Shown here piece by piece: positions 36,431-46,861 of a stretch of DNA of 64,000 bases. Position numbers and translations under genes: made by a program. This DNA is from Deltaproteobacteria bacterium. GTDB taxonomy: Bacteria > Myxococcota_A > Polyangia > Polyangiales > Houyiibacteriaceae. The stretch covers positions 108,264 through 172,263 of the forward strand of contig JAEPMI010000016.1 of assembly GCA_017644045.1 (NCBI GenBank), written 5' to 3'. Positions within the stretch are counted from its first letter, which is position 1. Each line of letters begins with the position of its first letter. The notes beneath the pieces are model-generated. The model saw nothing but the letters and a program-made list of their open reading frames with translations, was not told where the DNA came from and did no database searches.

Positions 36431-38329
36431 TCAGCGGAGGAGCGGGTGCTCCGGCGTCCCGGGTGAGCCGATGTCGTCCATGCGAAGCGCCAGGTCGATG
36501 CGCGCCGCGGCGTTGATGAGACCCAAGTGCGAGAACGCCTGCGGGAAGTTCCCGAGCAGCTCCCGGTTCTTCGGGTCGATCTCCTCGGCCAGCAGACCGA
36601 GGTGGTTGGATGCGTCCGCGTGCGCGACGAAGACGTCGTGCGCCTCGTCGAGGTGACCGCCGAGCGCGAGCGCCTCGGCGAGCCAGAACCCGCAGAGCAC
36701 GAAGGCGCCCTCGGCGCCGCCGACGCCGTCCGGCGCGTGGTAGCGGTGTACGTAGGGTCCGGTCGCGAGCTCCTTCTGAATGCGCTCGATGGTGCGCTCG
36801 ATGCGCGGATCGTTCGGCGGCAGGAAGCCGTGAATGGGCATCAGCAGAAGCGCGGCGTCCACGTGCTCGTGGCCGTAGGCGGCGACGAAGCCACCGCTCT
36901 TCTCGTCGAACCCCTGCGCACAGACGTCGGCGTGCACCTTCTCCGCCTCCGCGTGCCACTGCGTGCCGAGGGCGTCGTCGCCGAAGAGGTGCGCGAGCTT
37001 CGAGCCCCGCTCGAGGGCCACCCAGCTCATCAGCTTCGAGTGGACGTTGTGACGCACGCCATCGCGGGGCTCCCAGATGCCGTGGTCCGGGTCCCGCCAA
37101 TGGGTCCGCACGTGCTCGCAGACCGAGCGCAGCGACCGCCAGACGCGCAGCGTCAACGAACCGCCGGCCCGTCGCTCGTAGAGGTACGCGGCATCGAGGA
37201 GCGCGCCGGCGGTGTCGAGCTGGATCTGGTCCTTGGCGCCGTTGCCGATGCGGACGGGCGCCGAGTCCCGATAGCCCGCGAGGTGCTCGAGCACCTCCTC
37301 GGCGGGGACCTTGTCGCCGTCGAGCGTGTACATGATGTCGAGCGACGAGCCGGTCGAGAGCGTGTCGCGGACGAAGTGGAAGAAGTCGCGCGCTTCCGGC
37401 ACCGCACCGACCAGGTTCGCCGAACGGATCGCCATCGCGCTGTCGCGCGTCCAGGAGTAGCGGTAGTCCCAGTTCCGCACGCCGCCGATCCACTCCGGCA
37501 GGCTCGTCGTCGGCGCCGCCACCATCGCGCCCGTCGGGGAATAGAGCAGCAGCTTCAAGAGCAACGCGGAGCGGATCACGTGGTGCCGATAGGGCCCCTC
37601 GTACTCGAGGCCGTGCGCCCACTCGCGCCAACGGGTTCGCGTCTGGCGGAGGTGCTCCATCGGCCGATAGGCGGGGATGGGCTCCGGACGAGGCGAGTCC
37701 CAGGTCATCACCAGCCAGCGCGCTTCGCCGCCGCGCAGCGTCATCTCCGCGCGCACGCCGCCCCGGTCGCGACGCTTCCACTCGGCGCCCGACATCACGA
37801 CCGCGAGACGCTCGCCCTTCTCCCCCTCGGCCATGATGCCGTGGTCGGCGAAGTGGAGCTCGGTCTCGCCGCGGCCGTAGTCGAAGCGCGGATCGAAGAT
37901 CGCCTCGAGCTCGACCTCGCCCTGAACACAGCGGACGCGGCGATGCACCTCGTGCAGGCAGAGCCGGGGGTCGCCCGTCCAGGGCATGTAGTCGGTGATC
38001 CGGACGATGCCCTTCCCCGGCACCTCGAAGAGGGTCTCGAGGACGTTCGTGGACGGATCGTAGCGCTGCAGGGAGTCGAAATTCTCCGTGGGCCGGATGG
38101 CGTGGAAGCCGCCCTCGTGGGCGTCGAGGATCCCACCGAAGACGCTCGGACTGTCGAAGCGCGGCATGCAGAGCCACTCGATGGCGCCGTCCATGCCGAC
38201 GAGGGCCGCGGTGTGTCCGTCACCGATGATCCCGCGCGCGCCGATGGGGAGCGGGCGACGCGCGGCGAGGTCCGCCGCGCGAAAGTGAAAGGGTCGCTGC
38301 AGCCGTCGAGCGGCGCTGTAGAGGTCCAC
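36431..38329 (-). CDS. Glycoside hydrolase family 15 protein (glucoamylase/trehalase type)
   Basis: This 632-residue protein lacks a signal peptide. The N-terminus has the bacterial GH15 beta-domain motif (PIGARGIIGDGHTAALVGMDGAIEWLCMPRFDSPSVFG read in parts). The (alpha/alpha)6 barrel shows VRNWDYRYSWTRDSAMAI, HGIWEPRDG (general-acid Glu region), MSWVALERG and ELLGNFPQAFSHLGLINAA. These are the standard family motifs and both carboxylate regions appear intact. Bacterial cytoplasmic members cleave alpha-glucosidic bonds in maltodextrins or trehalose; which one cannot be told. It is first in an operon with two histidine kinases. Confidence 0.92.
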   Translation of the reverse strand: MDLYSAARRLQRPFHFRAADLAARRPLPIGARGIIGDGHTAALVGMDGAIEWLCMPRFDSPSVFGGILDAHEGGFHAIRPTENFDSLQRYDPSTNVLETLFEVPGKGIVRITDYMPWTGDPRLCLHEVHRRVRCVQGEVELEAIFDPRFDYGRGETELHFADHGIMAEGEKGERLAVVMSGAEWKRRDRGGVRAEMTLRGGEARWLVMTWDSPRPEPIPAYRPMEHLRQTRTRWREWAHGLEYEGPYRHHVIRSALLLKLLLYSPTGAMVAAPTTSLPEWIGGVRNWDYRYSWTRDSAMAIRSANLVGAVPEARDFFHFVRDTLSTGSSLDIMYTLDGDKVPAEEVLEHLAGYRDSAPVRIGNGAKDQIQLDTAGALLDAAYLYERRAGGSLTLRVWRSLRSVCEHVRTHWRDPDHGIWEPRDGVRHNVHSKLMSWVALERGSKLAHLFGDDALGTQWHAEAEKVHADVCAQGFDEKSGGFVAAYGHEHVDAALLLMPIHGFLPPNDPRIERTIERIQKELATGPYVHRYHAPDGVGGAEGAFVLCGFWLAEALALGGHLDEAHDVFVAHADASNHLGLLAEEIDPKNRELLGNFPQAFSHLGLINAAARIDLALRMDDIGSPGTPEHPLLR

Positions 38330-38367
38330 GCCGCGATGCTAGCGCGTGATTCAGCCCGGTTGAAGGG

Positions 38368-38472
38368 CGCTGCGCGCCCTGAGCACGCCCCCTGCGGTCG
38401 TCCCCTCACGCTCGAAAATACTTCGGCATTTCCTCGGTTCGCGGACACCCCATCGAACCCACCCAGACCACG
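38368..38472 (-). repeat. Dispersed intergenic repeat, copy B (partner at 2999-3103)
   Basis: This is the reverse-complement copy of the 105-nt repeat at 2999-3103. The conserved core is 38405-38446, and the terminal hairpin GGGCGC-GCA-GCGCCC differs from copy A only in its loop. It lies between the GH15 start and the stop of the MYXO-CTERM-like gene. No coding frame is credible here. Confidence 0.75.
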
Positions 38473-38502
38473 GATCTCCCGTCAACCGTTCTGAATCACG
38501 CG

Positions 38503-39405
38503 CTAGTGCGAGCGGCGGCGGACGACCAGGATCAGCGCGAGCGCGATGAGCACGATCGAGCCGCTCTTGCCGCCCGTCGGAGCACCGGCGATGCGGTTGG
38601 CGGCGCAGAGCCCTTCGAAGAACGCTCCCTGGATGGGCTCGAAGCAGACCGGCTCCATCGAGTCGTCGACGTTGCCCACGCCGTCGACCGCATGGACCAC
38701 GACGCACGCCGGATCGTTGGCGCGTTCGTCCGTGAGCACGAAGCCGAGCGGTTGCTCCGCGGCGCCGGTGCCGCGGGCTCGCAGAACGAGCTCGGGCGCC
38801 TCGAGGCCCTCCTGCCGGGCCAGGTAGACGAGGAGCTCGATGCTCGACGCCGGCCCGTCGTCCCTGACGTCGCGAACGACCAGGTCCACGCGGTAGCCGG
38901 CGCCGCGGCCGCAGGTCTCGTCGACCGACTCCGTCGTGGGCGCCCCGACCGAACCGATCCGAGGCGGTTCGCGGTCCAGGTCCCGACCGGTGGTGAAGTC
39001 GATCGCGATGGGCTCGAGCTCGAAGCTCTCCGCGACGATGGCGTACTGCCGGTCCGACGCGAGGAGCTCGTCGGGAACGAAGTACACGTCGTCCCCGACC
39101 AGCTGACCCTCGCCCGGCACCTCGGGCCCGAGCTCCACGAAGCCCTCGTCCTCGTCGAGATCCTCGTAGAGACGCACGAAGGTGCCGGCGTCGGGCACGC
39201 CGACGAAGTAGTCCTCGCTGTATCGGACCCGGATGTACGCGTCGAGAGTCACGCCCAGGGCTCGACTCGCCGGCGTGAAGTCGAGAGGGCCGACCTCGGT
39301 GGACGGGCACTCGATCTCCCCTTGGGCGGCCGCTGGGGCCGCGGCCAGCAGCGCCAGGAGCGCGCCCATGGCTGCGGCGGGTCGAACCGTGCGACGACGA
39401 AGCAT
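38503..39405 (-). CDS. Exported protein with MYXO-CTERM-like C-terminal anchor
   Basis: This is a 300-residue protein with a Sec signal peptide (MGALLALLAAAPAAAQG). Its beta-rich body contains Ig-like segments (TPASRALGVTLDAYIRVRYSED read in parts, YAIVAESFELEPIAIDFTTG). The C-terminus is a hydrophobic helix followed by Arg-rich residues (SGSIVLIALALILVVRRRSH), preceded by a Cys (FEGLCAANR). That is close to a MYXO-CTERM sorting signal, although the canonical Cys next to the helix is not obvious. A surface-anchored sandwich protein is likely. TATAGT lies 8 nt before the ATG. Confidence 0.75.
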   Translation of the reverse strand: MLRRRTVRPAAAMGALLALLAAAPAAAQGEIECPSTEVGPLDFTPASRALGVTLDAYIRVRYSEDYFVGVPDAGTFVRLYEDLDEDEGFVELGPEVPGEGQLVGDDVYFVPDELLASDRQYAIVAESFELEPIAIDFTTGRDLDREPPRIGSVGAPTTESVDETCGRGAGYRVDLVVRDVRDDGPASSIELLVYLARQEGLEAPELVLRARGTGAAEQPLGFVLTDERANDPACVVVHAVDGVGNVDDSMEPVCFEPIQGAFFEGLCAANRIAGAPTGGKSGSIVLIALALILVVRRRSH

Positions 39406-39483
39406 CGGCCGTCACTATAGCGGATCCCTCCCACGCCGCCCGCCGTGGCGGCGAAGGGCCGCGGGCTCTGCTACAACCGGCCC
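39406..39483. promoter_or_regulatory. Divergent promoter pair with short leaders
   Basis: On the minus strand TATAGT (39419-39414) is 8 nt before the ATG at 39405. On the plus strand TACAAC (39472-39477) is 6 nt before the ATG at 39484. The 78-nt gap leaves little room for other control elements. The -35 boxes are weak on both sides. Confidence 0.45.
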
Positions 39484-40161
39484 ATGAGCGCGCCTCCCAC
39501 GACCGTCGCGATCGGTGACGCCGTCCTGGACGGCTGGGCGCTGGCCGCCGCGCTCGACGGGGGCACGGAGGCGGTGCGAGGCTGCGCCCCGGCCTTCGCG
39601 CGGGCCCTGGCCGACCGGCTGGACGCGCTCGCCGATCCCGCCCGCAAGGTCCCAGCCCTGCGACGTTGGTCCAAGCGCGTGCCGACCACCGTGGACGCGC
39701 GGATGCTCGCCGCCGCACCCCCGAGAGCTCGCGCGCTCCTCGCGCCCCTCGCCAGCCCGGAGGTCCGGTCGGAGAGCCGATCCGCCCTGAGCGGTGTGCC
39801 CTCGCCGCGACCGGGCTATCGCCCTCCGGCAGGGCTCGCCGCCGGGCTCGCCGCTCGCGCGGCCCGTACGTCCCAGCCACCGAGCGACGACGACCGCGGC
39901 CGCGGGCGCCGGGCGCTCGCGGCTCTGCTCGGAGACGACGCGGCCAGTGCGCTGCTCGCATGCGCCGGCACCGAGCGAGACGCGGTCGAGCGCCTCGCCG
40001 AGCTCGCCGGCGGCGAGGAGTGCGCCGACCCGATCGTTCCGTTCGCGCTCGCCGCCGCGGCGAGTCACGCGGACCCGGTCGGGCGCTTCGGGCAGCTGCT
40101 CACTTCGAACGACGCCGGAGCGCGAGAGCTCCGCGAGCTGGAGGCCGCATGTCGCGTGTGA
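39484..40161 (+). CDS. Hypothetical Ala/Arg-rich protein upstream of sctL-like gene
   Basis: This is a 225-residue soluble protein, mostly helical, with an Ala/Arg/Asp-rich middle and no signal peptide or recognised motif. Its last 13 nt overlap the SctL-like gene, so the two are likely made together. A SctK-type accessory protein of a type III secretion ATPase complex would fit the position, but I see no sequence match that supports it. Confidence 0.55.
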   Translation: MSAPPTTVAIGDAVLDGWALAAALDGGTEAVRGCAPAFARALADRLDALADPARKVPALRRWSKRVPTTVDARMLAAAPPRARALLAPLASPEVRSESRSALSGVPSPRPGYRPPAGLAAGLAARAARTSQPPSDDDRGRGRRALAALLGDDAASALLACAGTERDAVERLAELAGGEECADPIVPFALAAAASHADPVGRFGQLLTSNDAGARELRELEAACRV

Positions 40162-40712
40162 TTCGAGGCGGGAAGGCCAAGGTCGTCCCCGCCGACGTCG
40201 TCGAGGCCAAGGAGAGTGCCGCGGAGATCCTCGAGCGAGCGCGCGCGGAAGCCGCGGCGATCATCGCAGCCGCGACCGAAGAAGCCGAGGCCGTTCGCCA
40301 GCGCGCGCACGCCGAAGGCACCGAGGCAGGTCGCGCAGAGGCGGCAGCGCTGGTCGTGCGCGCGGAGCGCCGCCGCCAAGCGCTCCTCGACGAAGCCGAG
40401 AGGGCGCTCGGGACGTTGGCGGCCGAAGCCGCGAAGAAGGTCGTGCGAGCAGAGCTATCGACCGCCCCCGAGCGGGTCGCCGACATCGCCCGCGAGCTCT
40501 TGAAGCGAGTGCGCCGCGCGCGCGAGCTGCGCGTGCAGGTCGCCGCCGAAGACGCCGAGCGCGTGCGCCCCCTCCTTCCCTCGCACGGCACGCTCGAGAT
40601 CGACGACGCGCTCGCGCCCGGCGACGTCGTCCTCGTGACCGAGGTGGGCGAGCTCGACGCGCGCATCGACGTCCAGCTCGCGGCCCTCGAGCGGGCGCTC
40701 TCGGATTCGTGA
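40149..40712 (+). CDS. SctL/FliH (HrpE/YscL)-like stator protein
   Basis: This 187-residue protein starts with a long Ala/Glu/Arg-rich helix (~15-110; ERARAEAAAIIAAATEEAEA) as in FliH, SctL and the ATP synthase b/E stalks. The C-terminal domain reads LRVQVAAEDAERVRPLL and then GDVVLVTEVGELDARIDVQLAALERAL. That closely follows the SctL C-terminal pattern that binds the secretion ATPase. No SctN ATPase, ring or export-gate gene is in the window. It is the middle gene of a tight operon and ends overlapping the site-2 protease GTG by 4 nt. Confidence 0.78.
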   Translation: MSRVIRGGKAKVVPADVVEAKESAAEILERARAEAAAIIAAATEEAEAVRQRAHAEGTEAGRAEAAALVVRAERRRQALLDEAERALGTLAAEAAKKVVRAELSTAPERVADIARELLKRVRRARELRVQVAAEDAERVRPLLPSHGTLEIDDALAPGDVVLVTEVGELDARIDVQLAALERALSDS

Positions 40713-41695
40713 GCGCCGACGAGCTCGAGAACGAGCCCCGCAAGGCCGGGCTCCTCACGCCGGCGGTGCTCTTCGTCGCGACCTGCGCTTCGACCCTCTG
40801 GGTCGGCGCACAGATGGAGGGCGTCGCGGTCGAGTCCGCGCTCGACATCCTGCACGGCTGGCCCTTCGCGCTGCCGCTGATGTCGATCCTCCTCGCGCAC
40901 GAGATGGGGCACTACGTCGCCGGGCGCATTCACGGGGTCGACGTGTCGCTGCCCTACTTCATCCCCGTCCCGATGACGCTCCTCGGAACGATGGGGGCGG
41001 TGATTCGCATCCGCGGCCGCATTCGCTCGCGCAACGCGCTGCTCGACGTGGGGGCCGCCGGTCCCTTGGCGGGCATGGCCATCGCGCTGCCCGTGGTGAT
41101 CTACGGGCTCGCCACCAGCCCGGTGGAACCGCTGCCCACCGGCGAAGAGGCCGCCTACATCATCGAGGGTCGGAGCGCGCTCTACCTCGCCCTGCTCCAC
41201 GGGCTCCATGGGAGCATCCCGCCCGGGCACGACATCATGCTCACCTCGACGGCGCTCGCGGGCTGGGCCGGTCTGCTGGTGACGATGATCAACCTGCTGC
41301 CCTTCGGTCAGCTCGACGGTGGCCACGTGGCCTACTCGCTCCTGGGGAAGAAGCAGGACCGCATCTCACGCTGGGTGCTGCGCTCGCTCCCGCTCCTCGC
41401 CGTCGCGGTCTCCCTCTCGTACCTCTTCCCGAGCTGGCTGGCGGGGGAACCCCGCTACCTCCTCGCCTCCAACGCGCTCGCAGGGACGCAGTGGCTCATG
41501 TGGGGCTTCGTGCTCCTGCTCATGACCCGGATGGCCGGCTCCGATCACCCGCCGACCGAAGACGACCAGCTCTCGCGGCGCCGTCGATGGATCGCCATTG
41601 GCACCCTCGTGCTCTTTCTCCTCCTCTTCATGCCCACCTGGATCCGCGTCGTGGACCCGTCTGCAGGGAACTGGTTCCCTTTCGGTGACCCCTGA
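40709..41695 (+). CDS. Site-2 protease family membrane metalloprotease (M50)
   Basis: This 328-residue protein has about six or seven TM helices. It carries the zinc motif HEMGH (SILLAHEMGHYVAGRIHGV) in an early helix and the third-ligand motif INLLPFGQLDGGHVAYSLLG later, as in intramembrane M50 proteases. The C-terminal half adds extra helices and a short cytoplasmic acidic loop. No PDZ domain is inserted. Such enzymes cut membrane-bound regulators, but no anti-sigma substrate is adjacent. The GTG at 40709 overlaps the SctL-like stop. Confidence 0.88.
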   Translation: MSADELENEPRKAGLLTPAVLFVATCASTLWVGAQMEGVAVESALDILHGWPFALPLMSILLAHEMGHYVAGRIHGVDVSLPYFIPVPMTLLGTMGAVIRIRGRIRSRNALLDVGAAGPLAGMAIALPVVIYGLATSPVEPLPTGEEAAYIIEGRSALYLALLHGLHGSIPPGHDIMLTSTALAGWAGLLVTMINLLPFGQLDGGHVAYSLLGKKQDRISRWVLRSLPLLAVAVSLSYLFPSWLAGEPRYLLASNALAGTQWLMWGFVLLLMTRMAGSDHPPTEDDQLSRRRRWIAIGTLVLFLLLFMPTWIRVVDPSAGNWFPFGDP

Positions 41696-41699
41696 TAAG

Positions 41700-41720
41700 C
41701 ACGGAGTGTGACGCTCCGTG
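41700..41720 (+). promoter_or_regulatory. Hairpin presenting the GTG start in its loop
   Basis: CACGGAG (41700-41706) and CTCCGTG (41714-41720) form a perfect 7-bp stem. The 7-nt loop holds the GTG start at 41708. It might affect initiation or terminate leading transcripts. The evidence is the palindrome only. Confidence 0.35.
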
Positions 41721-43372
41721 GTTCCATCGGGCGGGCCCTCGGCCTGCTCGCGTTCTTCGTGCCGATGGCGATGCCGTCCGGCGCGTGGGCGTGGACCGAC
41801 GCGCAGGTCCACGGCGCCGACGCGGACGTGGTGCTGAGCCCGGACGGGCGCGCCGAGGTCACCCTCTCCCTCTCTCTGCGGGTGCGAGGCGGCTGGCTGG
41901 AGGGCCTCGAGATCGCCGGGTTGGAGCCCGACGCCCAGCTCATCGAGGACCCGCGCATGGTCTCCGTCCCTGGCGAGGGCGAGACCCTGGAGCGCTTCCA
42001 TCCGCGCGCCAGCGTGCGCGAGCCGCGAGGCGACGACCCGGACGCCCGCATCCAGCTCAGCTTCCATCGACGCGAGTCGCCGCGCCGCGGTCGCTACCGC
42101 ATCGAGGTGCGCTACTCGACCGACCTCGGCAGCCGGCTCATGCCGCGCGAGGACGGCGACGGCTGGAAAGGCGAGTGGACGCTGCCCGCCTGGCGCTCGG
42201 GCCTCGACGGCGTGACGATCACCCTTCGGCTCCCGCGCGGCGCCACCTTCGATCCGGACGCGCCGCCGCGCGCGTTGGTCGAGCGAGAGCGCTCGAGCGA
42301 GGGCGGGCTCACCGTTCTCCGGTGGGACCGGGCACACCTGCCTCGGACCACGCCCTGGCCGCTGCGCTTCGAGCTCCCGGCGGGCTCCCTCGACCCCGCC
42401 CTCGCCGAGCGACTCCGGGTGGGCGCCCCGGTGGACTCCGAGGAGGCGAACGCAGGCTCGGTCCCGACCCCGGGTACGACGACGATCCCGCGCTCGGCAC
42501 CGGCTCCCTTCGAGATGCCGCCTTGGCTTCCGCTGGCGCTGGCGCTGGCGATGCTGGTGACCGGCGCGCTCTTCGAACGCGAGGCGCGCCGACGCCGGGC
42601 CCGCCCTCGTCCGCTGGTCGGGTCGCTCCTTCTGCGTCTGGCGCTCATGGCGCTGCTGGTCGGCCTCGACGCCGCCTTCGGCCTCGGGCCGATCGCGCGG
42701 GTGTGCGTGCTCTTCGCCATCGCTCTGGTCGGTTGGCAACGGTCCGCCGAGCCCGCTGCGCCGCGGCCCGGTCGCTGGGCTCGCCTCGACCCCGGCGCGC
42801 CGATCGCCGGCGGCCCCTCGCTCACCCACGCGGCGCTCGCCGTCGGTGTGCTCTTCGTGGTCGGCGGCGCGCTGGCGATGGGCGATCCGCTGCAGCCGTC
42901 CTGGGCGGTGCTCGCGCTCGTGGCGCCGCTGCTCCACGGCGGCGCGCGACGGCTCCCGCCGACGCTGGAGGCGCGTCGGGGTGCGCTCCTGGACCTGGCG
43001 GCCGCGCTGCGCGCGCCCCTCGAGGCCGAAGCGTCGTTGGCGCTGGTCGGCCACCACGACGAGGACGGAATCGGTGACGTTCGGCTCCGTTGGAGCCTCG
43101 CCCGGCCGCGGCCTGGCATCCATCGGCTCGACCTGGTGCTCACCGACGAGCGCGGGCCGGGCGGCCTGCTCCGCAAGGCGCGGCTGCTGGTGGTGACCGA
43201 CGCGGGATCGGTGGCCGAGCGACACATGGAGCGGACGGCGCCGGTTCCGGAAGCGGGTCCGACGCGGCTGCCTGGGCGGCGCGTGATGCGGCTCTACCGG
43301 ATCGGATCGGTGGGCGCGGTGCTCACGCTGCTGGCGCACGACGAGGTCGTGGAGCTGGCTCGGGCCGCCTGA
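41708..43372 (+). CDS. Membrane protein with N-terminal exported beta domain
   Basis: This is a 554-residue protein from a GTG with a signal-like helix ending FVPMAMPSGAWA. Residues ~30-240 are beta-rich and extracytoplasmic (ADVVLSPDGRAEVTLSLSLRV, RYRIEVRYSTDLGSRLMP), followed by a Pro-rich linker. About five TM helices lie between ~265 and 400 (PPWLPLALALAMLVTGALFER and others). The last ~150 residues form a soluble domain. The layout is reminiscent of DUF2207-type or rhombotarget-like membrane proteins, but no family is certain. It follows the site-2 protease by 12 nt. Confidence 0.65.
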   Translation: MTLRGSIGRALGLLAFFVPMAMPSGAWAWTDAQVHGADADVVLSPDGRAEVTLSLSLRVRGGWLEGLEIAGLEPDAQLIEDPRMVSVPGEGETLERFHPRASVREPRGDDPDARIQLSFHRRESPRRGRYRIEVRYSTDLGSRLMPREDGDGWKGEWTLPAWRSGLDGVTITLRLPRGATFDPDAPPRALVERERSSEGGLTVLRWDRAHLPRTTPWPLRFELPAGSLDPALAERLRVGAPVDSEEANAGSVPTPGTTTIPRSAPAPFEMPPWLPLALALAMLVTGALFEREARRRRARPRPLVGSLLLRLALMALLVGLDAAFGLGPIARVCVLFAIALVGWQRSAEPAAPRPGRWARLDPGAPIAGGPSLTHAALAVGVLFVVGGALAMGDPLQPSWAVLALVAPLLHGGARRLPPTLEARRGALLDLAAALRAPLEAEASLALVGHHDEDGIGDVRLRWSLARPRPGIHRLDLVLTDERGPGGLLRKARLLVVTDAGSVAERHMERTAPVPEAGPTRLPGRRVMRLYRIGSVGAVLTLLAHDEVVELARAA

Positions 43373-43391
43373 GGTCCGCTCGCTCACTCTA

Positions 43392-43499
43392 GGGGGACTT
43401 GAGAAAATCCCCCGGCTCGTCGGGAGCGAATCCCTCCGCCACTTCCTTCTGGGTGAGGGTCAGGGCGAGGGTGAGGGTGAGGGAGCGCCTTTGGCGCTC
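43392..43499. repeat. Hairpins and G-rich tandem repeats between convergent genes
   Basis: Three elements lie here. A 6-bp hairpin GGGGGA/TCCCCC spans 43392-43413. A run of G-rich hexamer-like units (GGGTGAGGGT, GAGGGTGAGGGT) spans 43451-43483. A perfect 7-bp hairpin with a 3-nt loop, GAGCGCC-TTT-GGCGCTC, spans 43483-43499 and contains the minus-strand gene's stop codon. The four or more GGG runs could form a G-quadruplex on the plus strand. The likely role is transcription termination of both converging units. Confidence 0.55.
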
Positions 43500-43989
43500 A
43501 GTCACACTGGATGTCCGTGGTGTCCAATGTGGCTGTGCCCATCTGGCGGTTGGGCGGGTCCAGGGGATCGTCCGGTTGGGTGTCCGCGGTCCAGAGGACG
43601 AGCACCGTCACCTCCGAGGCGCCGCAGAGCTGGCTGCGGGCCTCGGGGTACGCCGCCGTGGAGACGCTGCCGGTGATCTGGACGGTCGTCGACTCACCGG
43701 GGTCGAGCGTTCCGTCGAAGCCCTCCGGGCGGTCGAGGTTGATCTCGCCCACCGGGACCTCCCCCACGAAGAGCTGCGCCTCGGGCAGGATGAAGTCGTC
43801 GCCCCCGAGGGCATGCTTGCCCACGCGAACGAAGACCGTGAGCTCGGTGCGCAGCACCTCGCCGGCGCCTTCGTCCCGCACGTACACGGTCGCGTCCTCC
43901 AGCTCGACGACGAGCGAGAGGGCGGTGTCGATGCAGCCCGTGAGGCCCAGCAGCACGAGCGGCGCGAAGCGCGCCACCCGCGAGCTCAC
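43498..43989 (-). CDS. Small lipoprotein of unknown function
   Basis: This is a 163-residue lipoprotein from the GTG at 43989 (signal LVLLGLTGC). The mature part is beta-rich (DATVYVRDEGAGEVLRTELTVFVRV, STTVQITGSVSTAAYPEARSQL read in parts), like an extracytoplasmic Ig-fold. Two Cys residues near the end may pair. The start overlaps the upstream gene's TGA as GTGA, so it is coupled to that cytoplasmic protein. Confidence 0.65.
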   Translation of the reverse strand: MSSRVARFAPLVLLGLTGCIDTALSLVVELEDATVYVRDEGAGEVLRTELTVFVRVGKHALGGDDFILPEAQLFVGEVPVGEINLDRPEGFDGTLDPGESTTVQITGSVSTAAYPEARSQLCGASEVTVLVLWTADTQPDDPLDPPNRQMGTATLDTTDIQCD

Positions 43990-44549
43990 CGGTCGACCCG
44001 CGCGACGAGGTTCTTCTTGATGCGCGGCGAGTCCTTGATCTCGCGCGCGACATCGTCGTCGTCGATCTCGACCGTCTCGATCAGCGCCTCGTGCACGGCC
44101 TCGTAGAGCCAGTTGCTCGACTCGGTGTCCGTGACGCACTGCGGCGCGGCGTGGCCCTGGAAGTCCTGCTCGTGGAGCTTGCTCGCCACCTCGTCGAGGA
44201 GCGTCATGCCCTCGCCGAGGAACGCGCGCGCCACCTCCAGCTGCTCCTCCAGCGGCGCCAGCAACTCCGGCATCGCCTCCGTGTGGCCGTCGATCGGCTC
44301 TGGCGACTTCGCCTTTGCCTTCTCGAGCGCCAGCGCGATGACCAGCGCCGATCCGACGTGCTGCAGTGTTCCGCGAACTCCAGGGATCGCGACGCTCTGC
44401 GAGAGCACGTGGAGCAACGCTCCAGCCAGTGTCGTGCGGCTCTCGTCGTCGACCTCGGGGTCTTCGACGATTCGCAAGACATTCTTCAGGTTGTGCGGGA
44501 GACCGATGACGGCCTCACTCATCAGCTCTTCGAACCGATCCCGAGACAT
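43986..44549 (-). CDS. Hypothetical helical protein, weakly DUF1232-like
   Basis: This is a 187-residue soluble protein from the ATG at 44549. Residues ~18-70 (VLRIVEDPEVDDESRTTLAG, ALLHVLSQS, GTLQHVGSALVIALALE) resemble the start of YkvA/DUF1232 proteins, where a short helical stretch precedes a membrane-associated helix pair. The diagnostic IPD motif is missing. The rest is acidic and helical. The resemblance is weak and the function unknown. It is coupled by a 4-nt overlap to the lipoprotein that follows. Confidence 0.55.
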   Translation of the reverse strand: MSRDRFEELMSEAVIGLPHNLKNVLRIVEDPEVDDESRTTLAGALLHVLSQSVAIPGVRGTLQHVGSALVIALALEKAKAKSPEPIDGHTEAMPELLAPLEEQLEVARAFLGEGMTLLDEVASKLHEQDFQGHAAPQCVTDTESSNWLYEAVHEALIETVEIDDDDVAREIKDSPRIKKNLVARVDR

Positions 44550-44706
44550 GATCCTTTCCTGATCGTTCGGTCTCTCGCTGCGCACCCTCGGTCCCACGGG
44601 GACATCCCGTGGGCGTGTTGCGTCGGAGCGCACGCCAGAGCCGACCCGGCGAGTCTACAGCCTCGCCGGGTCCATACCAAGCGTTCCCCGCATCGGGGGG
44701 ATTCGC

Positions 44707-46731
<2,025 letters not shown>

Positions 46732-46861
46732 TGCGTTCCTCTCCTCCGTCGCGCGCGGGGTGTGCGCGCCAGGCCGGGCTACCACGTTTCGGGGAAGCCG
46801 AGCAAGAACGGAGAGTTATCCGAGCGAGCCGCGCTCAGCAACCCGACGGCGTGTGAAATCG

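Noticed and set aside
43986..44633. Longer start at 44633 for the DUF1232-like gene
   Set aside because: The added 28 residues are Arg/Pro-rich with no family resemblance, and the ATG at 44549 gives a natural N-terminus.
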